From Mercurialis annua (Eukaryota; Streptophyta; Magnoliopsida; Malpighiales; Euphorbiaceae): DNA of 64,000 bases. Positions 11,701 through 23,418 of the stretch are shown here, piece after piece. Every line of letters starts with the position of its first letter. Positions within the stretch are counted from its first letter, which is position 1. Below the pieces are notes generated by a model that worked only from the letters and a program-made list of their open reading frames with translations, was not told the origin of the DNA and searched no databases. The stretch covers positions 40,059,665-40,123,664 of the forward strand of contig NC_065570.1 in NCBI RefSeq assembly GCF_937616625.2, written 5' to 3'. The translations under genes and the position numbers were made by a program.

Positions 11701-13863
11701 AGTTATGATTGAAATGTCAATAATCATCATCTACTATGATCTGTTAATGGGACACATGTTGAAGAGAGGATGTACAGTTGTCTTTGTCGGTATTTATGAA
11801 TTTTATTGTCCATGCTTTTTCTTTCTTTCTCATGCAGATTTTGGTAGATCCAAATTTTGAGGACAATGACATAGAACCTGCTCCAAAACTGATCGAGGTG
11901 GTTTTCCAGAATTGTAGAGGCCAGGTGGATCAGTGGGTTGAGCCATATCTGAGAATCACGGTTGAGAGGTTAAATAGAACGGAGAAATCATACTTGAAAT
12001 GTCTTCTCATTCAAGTGGTATGGATCATAAATTCTCTAGCATACTTCAATGGTCGGAGTTATTTGAGCCCCATCATTTGAGCTCCATCACAAGTTTTGGG
12101 GACATTGATCTAAAATTACAGACTTCTGTCTCTAATTGACAAAAAGAGCCAAGTCTGAGTTATTTGAGCCCCATGCACGAGGAGATGCATTGGCTTAAAA
12201 TTAGAGACTTTTGGCTCTGGTTGACAAAAAGAGCTAAGTTTGTGTTTAAACTTGATACATGTACACAAGTTTAGGGACCTCATTGTCTCTTTGTTAGTTT
12301 GTCATATATTGGTGCCATTCTGCTTGTTCAGACAGTAAGTTGGGTTAAATTTGGGTTAGTTACAATATTATGACCAATACAATAATGGAAAGTTCTTGTA
12401 GAACGACTTTAATGGATATTCTAATATAATATCCAAATATCAGTGTCTGTTACATGAACTGCGGACCATTAATCTCCAGAGTTCGTTCCCTCATTTATCA
12501 TACTATTACGCCAAAGGAGAAAGTGAAATGATTGTTTCTTTTAATTGTTTGACAAAATGTCAGTAGGGAATGTTACATTTGTACTTGACATGTTATACAA
12601 GTAGCTGTGTGTAGTTACATGTGCTTATCATGTAGTCTGATTTTCTGAAGTTTAAAGATATTATTTTGACAAATTTTCCCTATATTTGGCAGATTGCAAA
12701 TGCCCTTTACTACAATCCAGCTATGACGCTAAGCATACTGCAAAAGCTTGGTGTTGCTACTGAGATATTTAACCTTTGGTTCCAGATGCTGCAACAAGTG
12801 AAGAAAAGTGGTGTACGGGCCAATTTTAGAAGGTAAGCTGTTGGGATTCGTTTGTATGTAAGTATGGTGTTGTATTGTCGCTATTTTTATTTGAAACAGC
12901 TTTTATGTGGCACTTCTTCTATTTTAAGCAGCTTTTGTCCGGTACTTTGTTTTTAGTTATCGAGTGCAATAATGTCTGTCACAGGGATCATCACAAGAAA
13001 GTTTGTTGCTTGGGGCTGACATCAGTACTCTCCCTTCCTGCTAATCAACTACCAGGAGAGGCTTTGGATCGTGTTTTCAAGACCACTCTTGATCTTCTAG
13101 TTGCATACAAGGATCAAGTTGCAGGTCTTTTATCTCCCTTTAATTCAATAGTTTTTTATTCTTCTTACAACCTCGTTACAATATTAGTGATCTTATTGAA
13201 ATTGTGCGTGTACATAGAAGCTGCAAAGGAAGAAGAAGAAGAAGAAGCTGAAGACGACGATGATATGGATGGTTTCCAAACTGATGATGACGAGGATGCT
13301 GATGGGTCTGACAAGGACATGGGAGTTGATGGTGAGGATGGTGATGAAGCAGACAGCATTAAGCTTCAAAAACTAGCAGCGCAGGTGTGCCTATTTACAT
13401 CTCTAGTTCAAAACACTCAATAATAACAAACTTTATCTTGATTCTGTGTTTTTGAATAATCATCACTTAATGGACATCCCAGGCAAAGTCTTTCCGTCCA
13501 CATGATGACGATGATGATGACTCAGATGATGACTACAGCGATGATGAGGAGCTGCAATCACCGATTGATGAAGTGGACCCTTTCATTTTCTTTGTGGATA
13601 CTGTCAAAGGTGAGGGAGCATTTTCCCCTTTTGGTAATTGGTTTGGTTATTTGGTCCAATCTGAGCTTGATGTTTGTTTATTTTGGTTACTTCCCAATAA
13701 AGTGTTGCAAGCATCAGATCCATTGAGGTTCCAGACTCTTACACAGGCTCTGGACTTCCATCACCAAGCGCTTGCTAATGGCGTTGCCCAGCATGCTGAA
13801 ATAAGAAGAGTAGAGATTGAAAAGGAAAGATTGGAAAAGGCATCGGCTACTGCTGCTTCATAG
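2752..13863 (+). CDS. SAD2: importin-beta family nuclear transport receptor (importin-7/8 type, SAD2/EMA1)
   Basis: The spliced frame is open for 1043 codons, close to the roughly 1040 residues of Arabidopsis SAD2. Exons: 2752-2841, 3051-3186, 3293-3404, 3519-3668, 4397-4559, 5010-5194, 5278-5451, 6790-6935, 7015-7138, 7219-7399, 7514-7673, 7750-7791, 10218-10336, 10414-10612, 11225-11356, 11594-11697, 11838-12017, 12693-12832, 12985-13124, 13218-13384, 13483-13609, 13703-13863. All introns are GT-AG and phases match throughout. The protein starts [14 protein letters not shown], has an importin-beta N-terminal domain over roughly residues 23-100 ([17 protein letters not shown]), then HEAT-like helical repeats. 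An acidic stretch at about 895-975 is the usual Ran/cargo-linked acidic region of this subfamily, followed by a conserved C-terminal tail. By family knowledge it carries cargo through nuclear pores with Ran-GTP; SAD2 is linked to ABA response, MYB4 import and miRNA activity. It has no broken exon and should be functional. Confidence 0.95.
7792..10217 (+). other. intron 12 of SAD2, enlarged to 2.4 kb
   Basis: Most introns of this gene are 80-700 bases, with the longest others near 1.3 kb. Intron 12 is 2426 bases and separates the 42-base exon 12 from exon 13. Most of the extra length is explained by a degenerate LTR-type insertion (next entry). The donor GTATGTTGC and acceptor TTCTCTCCAG are normal, so the gene should still splice. 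Confidence 0.85.
8680..10103 (-). mobile_element. degenerate small LTR-type retroelement inside SAD2 intron 12
   Basis: Two diverged direct repeats of roughly 250 bases lie at about 8680-8943 and 9845-10103. Shared blocks include AAATTCCTGCACTA, ATTTTCTGACTT, ATGAACTTTC, TTAGCTGAAATT and ATTATTGTTCCA. Read on the minus strand both repeats begin TGAT(A/G)TGGAACAATAAT, starting with the TG expected of an LTR. The 0.9 kb between them has a minus-strand stretch with a short open frame at 9377-9601 rich in charged residues and no recognisable gag, RT or integrase. No target duplication was found. An old non-autonomous element is the best guess; a segmental duplication is the alternative. Confidence 0.45.
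11428..11515 (+). repeat. perfect 44-bp tandem duplication in SAD2 intron 15
   Basis: The unit at 11428-11471, beginning AAATTTCAATTGGCC, is repeated without change at 11472-11515. It lies inside the intron between exons 15 and 16, so it does not touch coding sequence. Perfect identity points to a recent replication-slippage event. Confidence 0.9.
12058..12244 (+). repeat. diverged tandem duplication of about 95 bp in SAD2 intron 17
   Basis: GTTATTTGAGCCCCAT occurs at 12058 and again at 12159, and each copy runs into a matching block containing TTGACAAAAAGAGC. The units differ by several substitutions and small gaps, so the duplication is older than the one in intron 15. Confidence 0.75.
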
Positions 13864-14758
13864 ATACAACTCAAGTATGCATTTGCTTTGATATCCCATT
13901 CATTTAGAAACGTATTAGAAGGAATGAGAGTCTGTCAATATCAGTCAGTCCTTTTGAAGCTTTTGGTTGGTTCAAAGGTCATGAGAGGTCAGTACCACCA
14001 GTTGGCGTATTGGTTCATTACCGTGGTGCATTCCGAAGTTCCCAATTGCTCAGCAGGCTCCGTGTATGAGGGAACATTGGTTTTGGGTTATTTGATGGTC
14101 TGGCCAATTCTATGTCAGAAGAGGTCCGTCTCATAGTGCTTGTGTTGTCATGTTGCTTTTGAAAATATGTATATTTTTTGGGGTCTCTTATTTGAGTCAC
14201 CATTCCCCTAAACACTATTGCAGAGGAGGGCTTATGATCCGCCCTTGGACTTTTTTTTACATTGTCCTTCTTCATGTTTGAAATCAAGGAGAGGTTCAAG
14301 CTGCATGTTGAGAATCATTTGGGGTGGAAGAATGGGTGCAATGATAAATTTTGGTAAGTTGTAGCAAATATTCTTTATTCTCTCTCAATTTTGTATGAGT
14401 ATAGTAATGGGTTACCACAGTGAGAGCTTCCAAGGGTTGCTTTGCCTCAGATTGTACAACATTCAGCATTCATTTTATTATGAAAGGCAGGAATTGGTTT
14501 GTATTTCAAGGCACCTTTTAAATTCATTGCATTTTGGAACTTGTAAATTTTTTGTTTTTTATACATGGAAAGTATCCTGGCGATACAAACTTTCTATTCA
14601 AAGATTGCATGGTTATAAATCTGGTCTTTATTATGATGTTTATTTTATTTTTTAAGCGATTAAATATTTGTACCTTTTGGAATTATATCAAACCGGTGTA
14701 TTGTTGTAATGCTCATGTCATCACTACACAATTGTTAAAATAATTGAATGTTGAAATA
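13864..14758. other. SAD2 3' UTR and downstream spacer
   Basis: Follows the TAG stop of the importin gene. The first few hundred bases are presumably the 3' UTR. Short open frames here (13888-14136, 14395-14655) have no recognisable product. The poly(A) site cannot be placed with confidence. Confidence 0.5.
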
Positions 14759-15978
14759 TCTAATCTAAATCTGTCTCCACAAGATGTCTTCCCCACAGGC
14801 CATCTCAACCAACCCTTCACATCTGAATCCAAAACCGCAGAACTAACCAGTTCTTTTATGCTAGTATTTAACTCAACATCCTGCAAATTACATACAACAG
14901 ACAGCCTATAAAACTCGCTCTACACAACACAATTTTTTTAACTGGAACATCATAGCAAAGGACAATATATTCTGACGTCCACGTCGACATCTTTTAACGA
15001 AAAATTTCTCAGTGTTTTAATTTGTAAAAAATAATAGTAATAGTTTATGTTTTAACTTGTCAAAGTTAAAAGTTAAATTTACAGAATATGTAAAAGTTCA
15101 TAACTTCTTTTGCAAGTAACTCGCTACTAAACCAAAAGCTTAGAAATATAAAATAAAGGGAACTCGGATTACTTACCCATAAAAATGAAGTTTACCAAAT
15201 CTAGCTACCAATTTTGGCTTTACTTTTTTCAAACCATGATAGCTCATTTCCTTCCTCAAAATTTCCAGAGAAGAACATAGGCCACGTTCTACATTTGCAG
15301 CTATATGGACTTCCAACATATTTCTTGCTCAGCTCATTATTCTCTACAAAAGAGAAACACTTGAAAGAAAAATTAGCAAAAGAAGTGTAACATAGACTGT
15401 TAAAATTCCAAAATGTGCAGCTAACCAACCTTCATTTCCATAACTTTTCACCAAGATTAAAGGCTTTTGTTGGTGCTCAAAAGATGAATATATACGAGAC
15501 GGAAACTGGTCATTATCACTCAAACCAACAGCATACCATCTAGATATAGCGTTATTGGCATACACTATTGTTCTAATCCTGTTTCTTTTATTATTCAAAC
15601 TCAGGTTTTTCTTGAAAAGAGGTGCAAACGACTCTCCAACAGGAGATGGTGGTCTATCCTTGCCGCTTATGTGGTGGAACGTACGCCATGGAACGAGCAA
15701 GATGTAATTATATCTGGCAAATAAATAAACTAATATGAGCATGATGAATTAATCAAACATGCATAGAGAAAACTAAACTGATGAATCAAAATTGTAAGCA
15801 GAATTAATGTTACCTTAGAGTTGAAAAGCAGTGCGGGTTGATGAGATAAGCTTGTCTTTTGCACATACGAGCCATCTACTTCGCAAACAAGGGGACGAGT
15901 CATCTGCTTCGTAAACAAGGCGTTGCTTACTTTTGTTCGACTTACTAGGAAATTCAAAAGTTTCAATTATTAAAGATT
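14759..15978 (-). pseudogene. truncated copy 1 of a plant-specific MAY(I/V)PPHKRHSKD-type gene
   Basis: Minus-strand relic of the gene also present at 17983-20520. Exon 1 starts at ATG 15689 (MAYVPPHKRQ) but meets a stop twelve codons in, because of a small deletion at the conserved PPHKRHSKD motif. A shifted frame continues to 15430 with VYANNAISRWYAVGLSDND. Exon 2 (15343-15177) has intact splice sites but an internal frameshift: ENNELSKKY is in one frame and EILRKEMSYHGL in another. Exons 3 and 4 are absent. Only the 5' half of exon 5 remains (about 14883-14765, with SIKELVSSAVLDSDVKG). The 5' flank up to 15978 also matches the second copy. I recognise the family from its N-terminus; I believe databases carry it as a domain of unknown function but I am not certain of the number. 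Confidence 0.75.
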
Positions 15979-16300
15979 CTTAATTCCTCATTTATTTTGT
16001 CGTGATGATTCCATTGGTGAAATAAAGCTTTTGCTTTAGTAAGCGAACATATTATATTGTGTATCATTAAAAGAGTCTAAAATCAAACCTCAACCCTCCA
16101 ACTTTTCTACAACTAGTTTAACACTTAGAATTGACTCCATGAGTACTCAAAATCAACGCGACTAATAAAGAGTGAGTTCAAGTTCAAACTACTCGATTTC
16201 ATGAAATTGAATTTTGAACGTCAAAATACTTTACTTGATAAGCTCGCGAACCTTATTAAGCTTTAGCAAAAGACAAATCTTTATAATTTTATATATAGGA
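15979..16300. other. intergenic spacer, nothing recognised
   Basis: AT-rich, with words such as AAGCTCGCGAACC that recur in other dispersed plant-repeat stretches of the window. No ORF or clear element boundary. Confidence 0.4.
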
Positions 16301-16378
16301 GCGCTTGTGGGAGGAATCGAACCCACGACCTAGCAATTTGCTGCTCCACGCTTATACCATTTGAGTTACAGCTCATTG
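16301..16378 (-). mobile_element. tRNA-derived SINE head or tRNA pseudogene
   Basis: On the minus strand the sequence has a Pol III A-box-like stretch, GTAACTCAAATGGTATAAG (16369-16351), and a near-perfect B box, GGGTTCGATTCC (16324-16313), at the spacing of a tRNA gene. It does not fold into a full cloverleaf with a paired acceptor stem, so a working tRNA is unlikely. The downstream minus-strand sequence is AT-rich, as in short plant SINEs. No flanking duplication was found. Confidence 0.55.
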
Positions 16379-16959
16379 GTAATAATATCTTTATTTGTGG
16401 TAATAATATCTTTATTTGTACATAAAATTTAATTTTTAAATATTTATACGATTAATCAAGTCGAGTTGAGTTCGAGTATCAATTATTTTATCGAGTTTAA
16501 GCTCGAGCTTCTAAAGTTAGTCGAGTTTGAATCAAGTTTCAAACATATAAATTTTAAAATTGAATATTCAACCTCGAAAGTAATTGTATTTTTCCTAGAA
16601 TCTATTAGTATCAAGTGATAATAATATTTTGCATAAGTAATAAATTAAGCTCGAAATCGAACGAACAGTAAATTTTTATCGAAATTGAACCAATCAAATA
16701 AAAAAAAAGAAAAAGAATCAAAACTGAATTGGCCGAATAGGACAGTAATTCGAATTCACAATTCGGGTAAAAACGACAGAAATACAAAAAAAAAATTCAG
16801 TTTATTCGGTTATTCTAGATAATTCAAATCTCAAACCGAACCAAATACCAAAAATTGATATTTGTTTATCGAAATTGAATCAGACAAACTCAAACTTATA
16901 ATAGAACCAACTGAAAATCATCAGTGCGGTTAGTTAATTTGGTCGGTCGATAATTTTTA
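16379..16959. other. intergenic DNA with dispersed-repeat words
   Basis: Includes an immediate repeat of GGTAATAATATCTTTATTTG (16378-16397 and 16399-16418), a TCGAGTT/CTCGAGC-rich stretch (16455-16535), and an AACCGAA/TTCGGTT-rich stretch (16720-16950). These are common features of plant intergenic repeats. No gene is seen. Confidence 0.5.
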
Positions 16960-17223
16960 GGGTTAATGTCAACATATATCAATTTCGCGTTTTTTCTGTT
17001 TTAAGCACAAACTAAAAAGTGTCTCATTCATTAGCACAACCTTTCTAAACTTTTCATTCTATAGCCCGTATACATTTTATTTTTTTGTTAAAACGACGTC
17101 ATTTTAGACATTTATGCTATATATGCCACATAATGAAAGGTTGTGCTATTAGTTAAGACGCTTTATAGTTTGTGCTTAAATAAAAAAACGCTAAAAAGTT
17201 ATGCTATATTATTACATTAACCC
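16960..17223. mobile_element. foldback MITE, MULE type, terminal motif GGGTTAATGT
   Basis: Ends are GGGTTAATGT and its inverse ACATTAACCC. The long arms are inverted copies of each other, for example AGCACAAACTAAAAAG near 17010 against the matching inverted block near 17170. Nine-base flanks TAATTTTTA (16951-16959) and TAATTTGTA (17224-17232) differ at one base and are the probable target duplication. A 9-bp duplication with long inverted arms indicates a Mutator-like (MULE) origin. No coding capacity. Confidence 0.8.
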
Positions 17224-17232
17224 TAATTTGTA

Positions 17233-17982
17233 TCACTCCGAATGGTGGTAGTTGATCTATTCAAATAAGAAAGGAATATTTGAATCTATTAATACATGAA
17301 AGGTGTATTTTGATTTTTTCATACGTAAAGGGTATATATACATGAATCTTTACATTCATAAAGGGTAATATTTAAATTTTTTTGTACATGAAAGACATAT
17401 TTAAACCACAAGTCAAACATTGATCTCATATTGGAACTATCTCAAATTCAACAAGTCACGTTAAATTTTACCTAAAAGAGATCTGATTTTTCAAACGGTG
17501 TTACAAGGAGGAGCTTATTATTTTAGCTTTTTTTTAAGCGTTAAGTTTGTTTAATACCTTTTTTAAACATAGCGAGGGCCAACTTGATCCAGAGCCAAAC
17601 ATAAATGACATTTGATGCTTTCGATTATCACATGAAGAAAGTTTATTCTTCTAATACTGCTACATAAGCTTCAAATAGCCGAAAAATGGTATTGGAGCGC
17701 AACTTAATTACAAGCATAGGACTATAGTGTTACTCTTAAACTTTGTGTTTAAAACACTACAAACCGTATCAATTTTAAAGTCTTTTCTTAAAAACAGGTA
17801 CGGAAATTTTATAGAAATGAAGGACAAAATAAGTACACTTCAGCCATAGAATAGTTGAAATCAAATTCTTACAACATTTTCTTCAAAATTCCTTCTCATT
17901 CCATGCACACACTAGTTTCATTCTTAAGCTACTTACAACAAAAGAGAGGGAGGGAAGTGGTGTAGAATTAACTGAATTCGGC
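17233..17982. other. spacer downstream of copy 2, nothing recognised
   Basis: AT-rich sequence with no ORF. Part next to 17983 is presumably the former 3' UTR of the copy-2 gene. A short degenerate tandem of (T)ACATGAAAGG-like words lies at about 17290-17400. Confidence 0.4.
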
Positions 17983-20520
17983 TCATGTTAAAAAGGGTTC
18001 GCAGCATAAGAAGTTGTCCCATATCAACTTCAAGCTGTCTTTGAGCATATCCGAGACAGAATCATTTTGTGCTCCTTGTTCCTGAAAATTGAAAGCAATT
18101 CATCAGTAGTAAAATCCAATTATACTTTTATCACAAATTTGTGTTGTGCAGAATCATAAATTGTTCAAGAAGTGCACCAGAGTATCAGGTTATTAGAGAA
18201 ACGTCGAACGTAAATACTTATGAACAACTCACCATAAATTCTGAAACTATTCCTTTCAACTTCATATGAACTTCCTTTCCAGCTTCTCCGAATCCCGTCC
18301 TAAAATCATATCGGTCAGCATGTCTTACTATGAGCCTGAGTGATGGACTACTATAGGCTCTAGTTACAGTGTGCCAAACTCCAACCACACTAAATCTGTC
18401 TCTGGAAGATGTCTTCCCCACAGGCCATCTCAACCCACCCTTCACATCTGAATCCAAAACCGCAGAACTAACCAGTTCTTTTATGCTAATTATCTCGGCA
18501 TCCTGCAAATTACATACAACAGGCAGCCTATAAAACTCGCTCTAGACAATACAAATATTTTAACTAGAACATCATAGCAAGGGACAACCATGTCAGACAA
18601 TTCAGACAATACAGTTTTTACCGAGTGATGGAAGATTTAAATTAACTTACAGTAAGATCAGCTGTTAAGATCCTCTTGGAGCACAACATTAGCCTCAGAT
18701 CAAGATTCTTATCAGGGTATGATATATCAGCAATCATCTGGCATACTTGATTCAGTTCCACCTACAGCAAGAAGATAAGAGTACTTGGTCCACTACCACT
18801 TGTAATAGATGGATTAACACTCTTGCTATGAAGCAGAGAAACTTATCTTATAGAACATAAGTGTTTTATCAGCCTTTACGCTACATTTGCATGAAATAGT
18901 TGAATATGTTCGTGTGTTATCAGACAACTACATAACAAAACAAAATAAAGTCATTAACAAATTGAATCAGATATGGTATTATGAAGAAGTTTGTATCAGC
19001 AACAAATACCTTGACATGGTAGATGTCTTTTTCCCCTTCAAAATCAATTCCAATTTTCTGGACGACTTCATCTACGATATTTTTCATGTATGAAGAAGGA
19101 ACTTTTGAGTAAAATGATCTTTTCGAATGTCTCAAACAAGTTTCATTGACATGATTTTTCTGCAAGTTCTCCAGGCTTACTGATGGGCTACTGCATCACA
19201 ATAGTAAGTATAAATAAGTTTTGCTTTCTCGTAGCATATCTACAGGATGAGAGATGATCCATTTGTATCTGGGGGCAGACCTAGTAAGAGCTTATGGTGG
19301 GAAGTTTCCGACCAAATTACACCATCTATTACCTAAATGCCACTAGTTTGGTCTAAACCATTTTTCCAAAAATGCATATGTTTGTTCCTCTATATATGCC
19401 CCCTACTTAATTTCAGAAGCTTCATACTAGAAGGCAAAATGAAAATAGTATGAGAGACACTTAACATCAAGAAAGTCCACTAAAAACTATAGTAGGATAC
19501 TTTACTAAACGTTCATGCTACTAAACCAAAAGAAAAAAAAGAAAAGTAATACTATCCACGTCCCAATCTAATTGGAAATTTACTCTATGCACATTAGTAA
19601 AAAGAATTCAATAAATAATGTGTATACCTTCCATTGTATATACCCAAATTACACTGAATACAGATATGCTGAGACAGAAAAAGTATCAATCAAATACATG
19701 TAATAAAGGAAAGTGGGAATGCTTACCCAGGAGAACGAATTTTACCAAATCTAGCAACCAATGTCGGCTTTACTTTTTCTAATCCATGATACCTCATTTC
19801 CTTCCTCAAAATTTCAAGAGAAGAAAATAGGTCCTGTTCTAGCATTATTTTCCATGCACTTCTCATATAATTCTTGCTCAGCTCATTATTCTCTACAAAA
19901 GTATTGAAAAATTAGGCAATTCCATTAAGCTGGGCAGCACAAAACACACACAGAAAAACGGGACACTATATAGCGAAACGGTGTTATTTTAAGGTTTTCT
20001 ATATAAAAAATGAAATTTTATGTCTACTTATAGTAAATTAAGTTACAAGTACATAACTTAAGCAACAAAACTGGAACATGGGGTAGCTTACGAACCAATA
20101 GCAAACCTGTCATTATCACTCAAACCAATAGAAAACCATCTAAATATAAAACTATTGGCATTAACTATTTTGCCACTCTTGTTTCTTGTTTCTCGACTCT
20201 GCAACGGGTGGCGGTCTATCCTTGTCGAGTGAATGCCGCTTATGTGGAGGCCATTGAACTAGCAAGATGTTATTATATCTGGAAAATTAACAAGAATATG
20301 ATGATGATCAAATAATCAAATTTGTGAAATGTAATTAATCTGACCTTATAGTTGAAAATGAGAGTTGGGTAATTTTACACCTACAAGGGTAGTACTTATA
20401 TATAGTCAAGAGTCAAGACGTTCAAGTGGAAGGGGAGGAGTCATCTACTTCACGAAGAAGGGGAAGAGTCGACTACTTCATTAAGAAGGGAGTTGCTTGC
20501 TTTTCTCCACTTGGTAGGGA
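17983..20520 (-). pseudogene. nearly complete copy 2 of the MAY(I/V)PPHKRHSKD-type gene, exon 1 broken
   Basis: Six minus-strand exons can be placed: 20254 to about 20093, 19892-19727, 19190-19010, 18761-18651, 18502-18233 and 18081-17983. Exons 2-6 keep canonical splice sites, matching phases and one open frame, with blocks such as SLEILRKEMRYHGLEKVKP, KVPSSYMKNIVDEVVQKIG, NLDLRLMLCSKRIL, DVKGGLRWPVGK, SPSLRLIVRHADRYDF and a C-terminus LIWDNFLCCEPFLT. Exon 1 is damaged. The ATG at 20254 runs into TAA after four codons, because bases before PPHKRHSLDKDRPPP are deleted. A second frameshift separates that block from IVNANSFIFRWFSIGLSDND, and the exon's 3' end is shortened so that it no longer joins exon 2 in phase. 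Function of the family is unknown to me. Together with copy 1 it forms a tandem duplicate pair, neither clearly functional. Confidence 0.75.
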
Positions 20521-22983
20521 ATTCACAATTTTACTTTATTTATTTTCTCCAAATAATTCTAAATAAAGTCCCTCAGGTATATTATAATTAAGAGTTTGAT
20601 ATAATTTATTTTAGAAATTTATTTAATGGTTTCTCAGTTTTAATTTCATTAATTGGGATATTTTTCCGTTAATTTGGGGACTAAATTATTTAACGAAATT
20701 GAAACTGAGATACCAAATAGTGTAAAAGTAAGATATCAAATTGTTTAAAAATTTAAAGTATGAGACAAAATCGTTTACGAAATTAAAAGTGGGGTATCAA
20801 ATTGTTTGAACGTAAGTCTCAAAATTAACGGAGGACCTATAGTTAACAGAATTGAAACTGATGAACTTTAAGTAAAACTTTGAAATAAAATTATCAAACT
20901 GCTGATTATAATATATACAGTCAACTAATAGTTTTTTAATAGTTAATATTCAATAAATTAACAGTTCTAATAATTAATAGAAAATTGAAAGAACCAACTT
21001 CGTTACACGTCGGATAATTAATAATTCTATTATTTAATAATTAATAAAATTTAAAATATAATCTATATGAATATTAATTATTAGAGAGATTTAAAAAAAA
21101 TAATATAACAATTGATGATTTATTTGAGGTAATACTAACTTTAATTCATAAAATGGAAGCTAAAATACCCTTAAATTATGACTTTTCTATTCGTTTGAAA
21201 AATTTGAAAGGAATTAGATAAACAAGTCAAAGTAAGTGAAGCATCTTTGATATAAAAAAATATTAAAAATTATTTTACTTTATGAATATAACTTCTTGAT
21301 ATTATTTTTTAATTTGATATCAAATTGATATTTATTCAATTGAATATAAAATTATTTTTTTAAAATTGAGTGATTGTAAAGTGTATTTTGTTAATTTTTT
21401 TATAATATAATATTAATATTATATATATTAATGTAGATGCTTTAAAATATCTTTTATATATTTTATAATTTTTTTATACAAATTTAATAAATTAATAATT
21501 CTAATAATTAATAAATTTTTAATCCACCATGTGTATTAATTATTAGAGGATTGATTATATCAGAAATCTCAGCGTAATTTTACTTTAGTAAGAGCAATTT
21601 TTTTTTTAAAAAGAGCATTTACAATGTATGCTCTATGCGTTTATTAAATGCTCAATGTTGAGGGCTTTCCCAGAGTTGCATCATTATTAGGGAGGTGGCT
21701 TTGGTCATTATTTGAAGAAATCACCTTCAATCTTTAATCTTTACATTAAATAAATGGATTTTCATATATTGTTAGTTTTGTTTTGTCTTATTAATTCATC
21801 TATCCTTTAAATGAGTTTTATCTACCATATATAGATTAATTTTTCTCAAGTGATGAGTTTTGCAAGTTTTTCGATGATTTTCCGGCTTCACCTAATCTGG
21901 CGTCTCTTAGGCATCTCTGGCATATCTATGGTGTTTCCACGACATATTCGGCGACTTTGTCGATATTTCTATTTTTCTGGTGAATCCAGATCTGTCCGCG
22001 CGGCTCCTGTTTTCCTGCGGCACTTTCGAAATCCTTCTCGGCATATTCAGTATTTTCCGGTAATTTGGAAGATTATATTTATTAATTTAAATGTTTTCAA
22101 TTAATTTTAATTTTTAGATTATTAGATCTATGACTATTTTATAATCATTTGGGTTGTAATTCTATTTTCTTGTTGGATGACTCTTAATAGAAAAGCCCTT
22201 AGAAGGTTGGTGTAATATCTAGCACTTTTAGTGTGTTTAGAATTGAGACTTTAGTTTAGTAGCATTTTAACCAGTTCTTTTAATTTAGTCAAATTTATCC
22301 TATAAACTAGTCCTTTACAATTGAAAAAAGTAGTAAATATGATTAGAAATTCAAAAATTCAAAAATATTTAGTCTGTTTACATGAATATGCTTAAATTTA
22401 ATAAAATGACTACCATTAATAGTCAAGTGTTGAAAATAAGCTAAAATTGATAAAAAAAAAATTATGATTAATTAAGCAGATTTAAAATTAATGACAAGGT
22501 AGTGTTGTTTATGCAACACAAAAGAAAAGTTTCATTTGAATTAAAACCTAACAACCATTTGAAAGAAAGCAACTAATGTTGTTTTAAACAATGAATTTCG
22601 GTCTCTCAATTTGTATCATGGATGGCTTTAGCATTTTTTAAATGATAATGTCTGGGTCCCTAGTCCACTACTTTCTATATCAACGTTTGTAATGTGTTAT
22701 TCAATTTAAATTATTATTATTATTATTATTATTGCAGAATAAAAATTAAAGTGACGTTAACAAAAAAACAATAAGAGTAATGAAAGATAGGAAAATTTAT
22801 GTTTTTAAATTTAAACTTAATTGATTTATTTATTTTGTTATCAAACATATAGACAAATATTTATATATTTGAATTATGTCAAAATTTTGTTCTTTTCTTT
22901 AAATTTTAATTTTATGAATGTTTTCTTTTTTAAAATAAGACATGATTTTTTAGATATATTAACAATTATTAACAAGCTACTAA
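20521..22983. other. AT-rich intergenic DNA, no gene recognised
   Basis: About 20560-20890 holds repeated words of the type GAAATTGAAACTGA / TATCAAATTGTTT, suggesting an old foldback repeat. About 21850-22060 has a locally GC-richer stretch with an 84-codon open frame lacking any recognisable domain. A (ATT)n microsatellite lies at about 22711-22733. Confidence 0.4.
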
Positions 22984-23415
22984 GAGATCTCCAATGGCCT
23001 CTTTAAAATTGACAAACTCTTTAATTTAAAGAGTTTTATCAATAAATTAAAGTCCAATGGATTCTTTAAAATTTAAATTTAAAGAATAGAGTGAAAATGG
23101 TTCTCTACATGTGGAGAGCCATTTTCACTCTCTACTTCATTTTCAAAAAGACAAACTTTCAAATATTAAAATAAGTTGGTTATTTTTCATTTGAAATGTA
23201 GTATTTTGTATTTTTAAATTTAAAAACTGAATAAATAAATCAATATTATTAATATTTTCTATTTTTAATATTATTTATAAAAATAAAAATAAAATAAAGA
23301 GTTAATATTGGAGAGTCTATTGGAGTAAATTTAAATATATTACTCTTTATATCAAAGATGCTCTTTATTTTACTAAATATACTCTTTAAAATAAAAAGCA
23401 CCATTGGAAATGCTC
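22984..23415. mobile_element. MITE with GAG(C)AT(C/T)TCCAATGG termini, TAA target duplication
   Basis: The left end is GAGATCTCCAATGG and the right end, inverted, is GAGCATTTCCAATGG. The element is flanked by TAA on both sides (22981-22983 and 23416-23418). Subterminal TTTAAAGAG-type words are inverted between the arms. A strong internal hairpin lies at 23092-23130 (GTGAAAATGG against CCATTTTCAC). A 3-bp TAA duplication would suit a PIF/Harbinger (Tourist) MITE; this assignment is inferred. Confidence 0.7.
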
Positions 23416-23418
23416 TAA

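Noticed and set aside
13165..13359. Minus-strand Ser-rich open frame in SAD2 exon 20
   Set aside because: It is the complement of the acidic (GAA/GAT-rich) coding stretch of the importin.
16301..16378. Functional tRNA gene
   Set aside because: Only the A and B box regions fit; the acceptor and anticodon stems do not pair.
21850..22104. Small protein gene in the GC-richer patch
   Set aside because: 84 codons, no domain, no splice or promoter context; more likely a repeat fragment.
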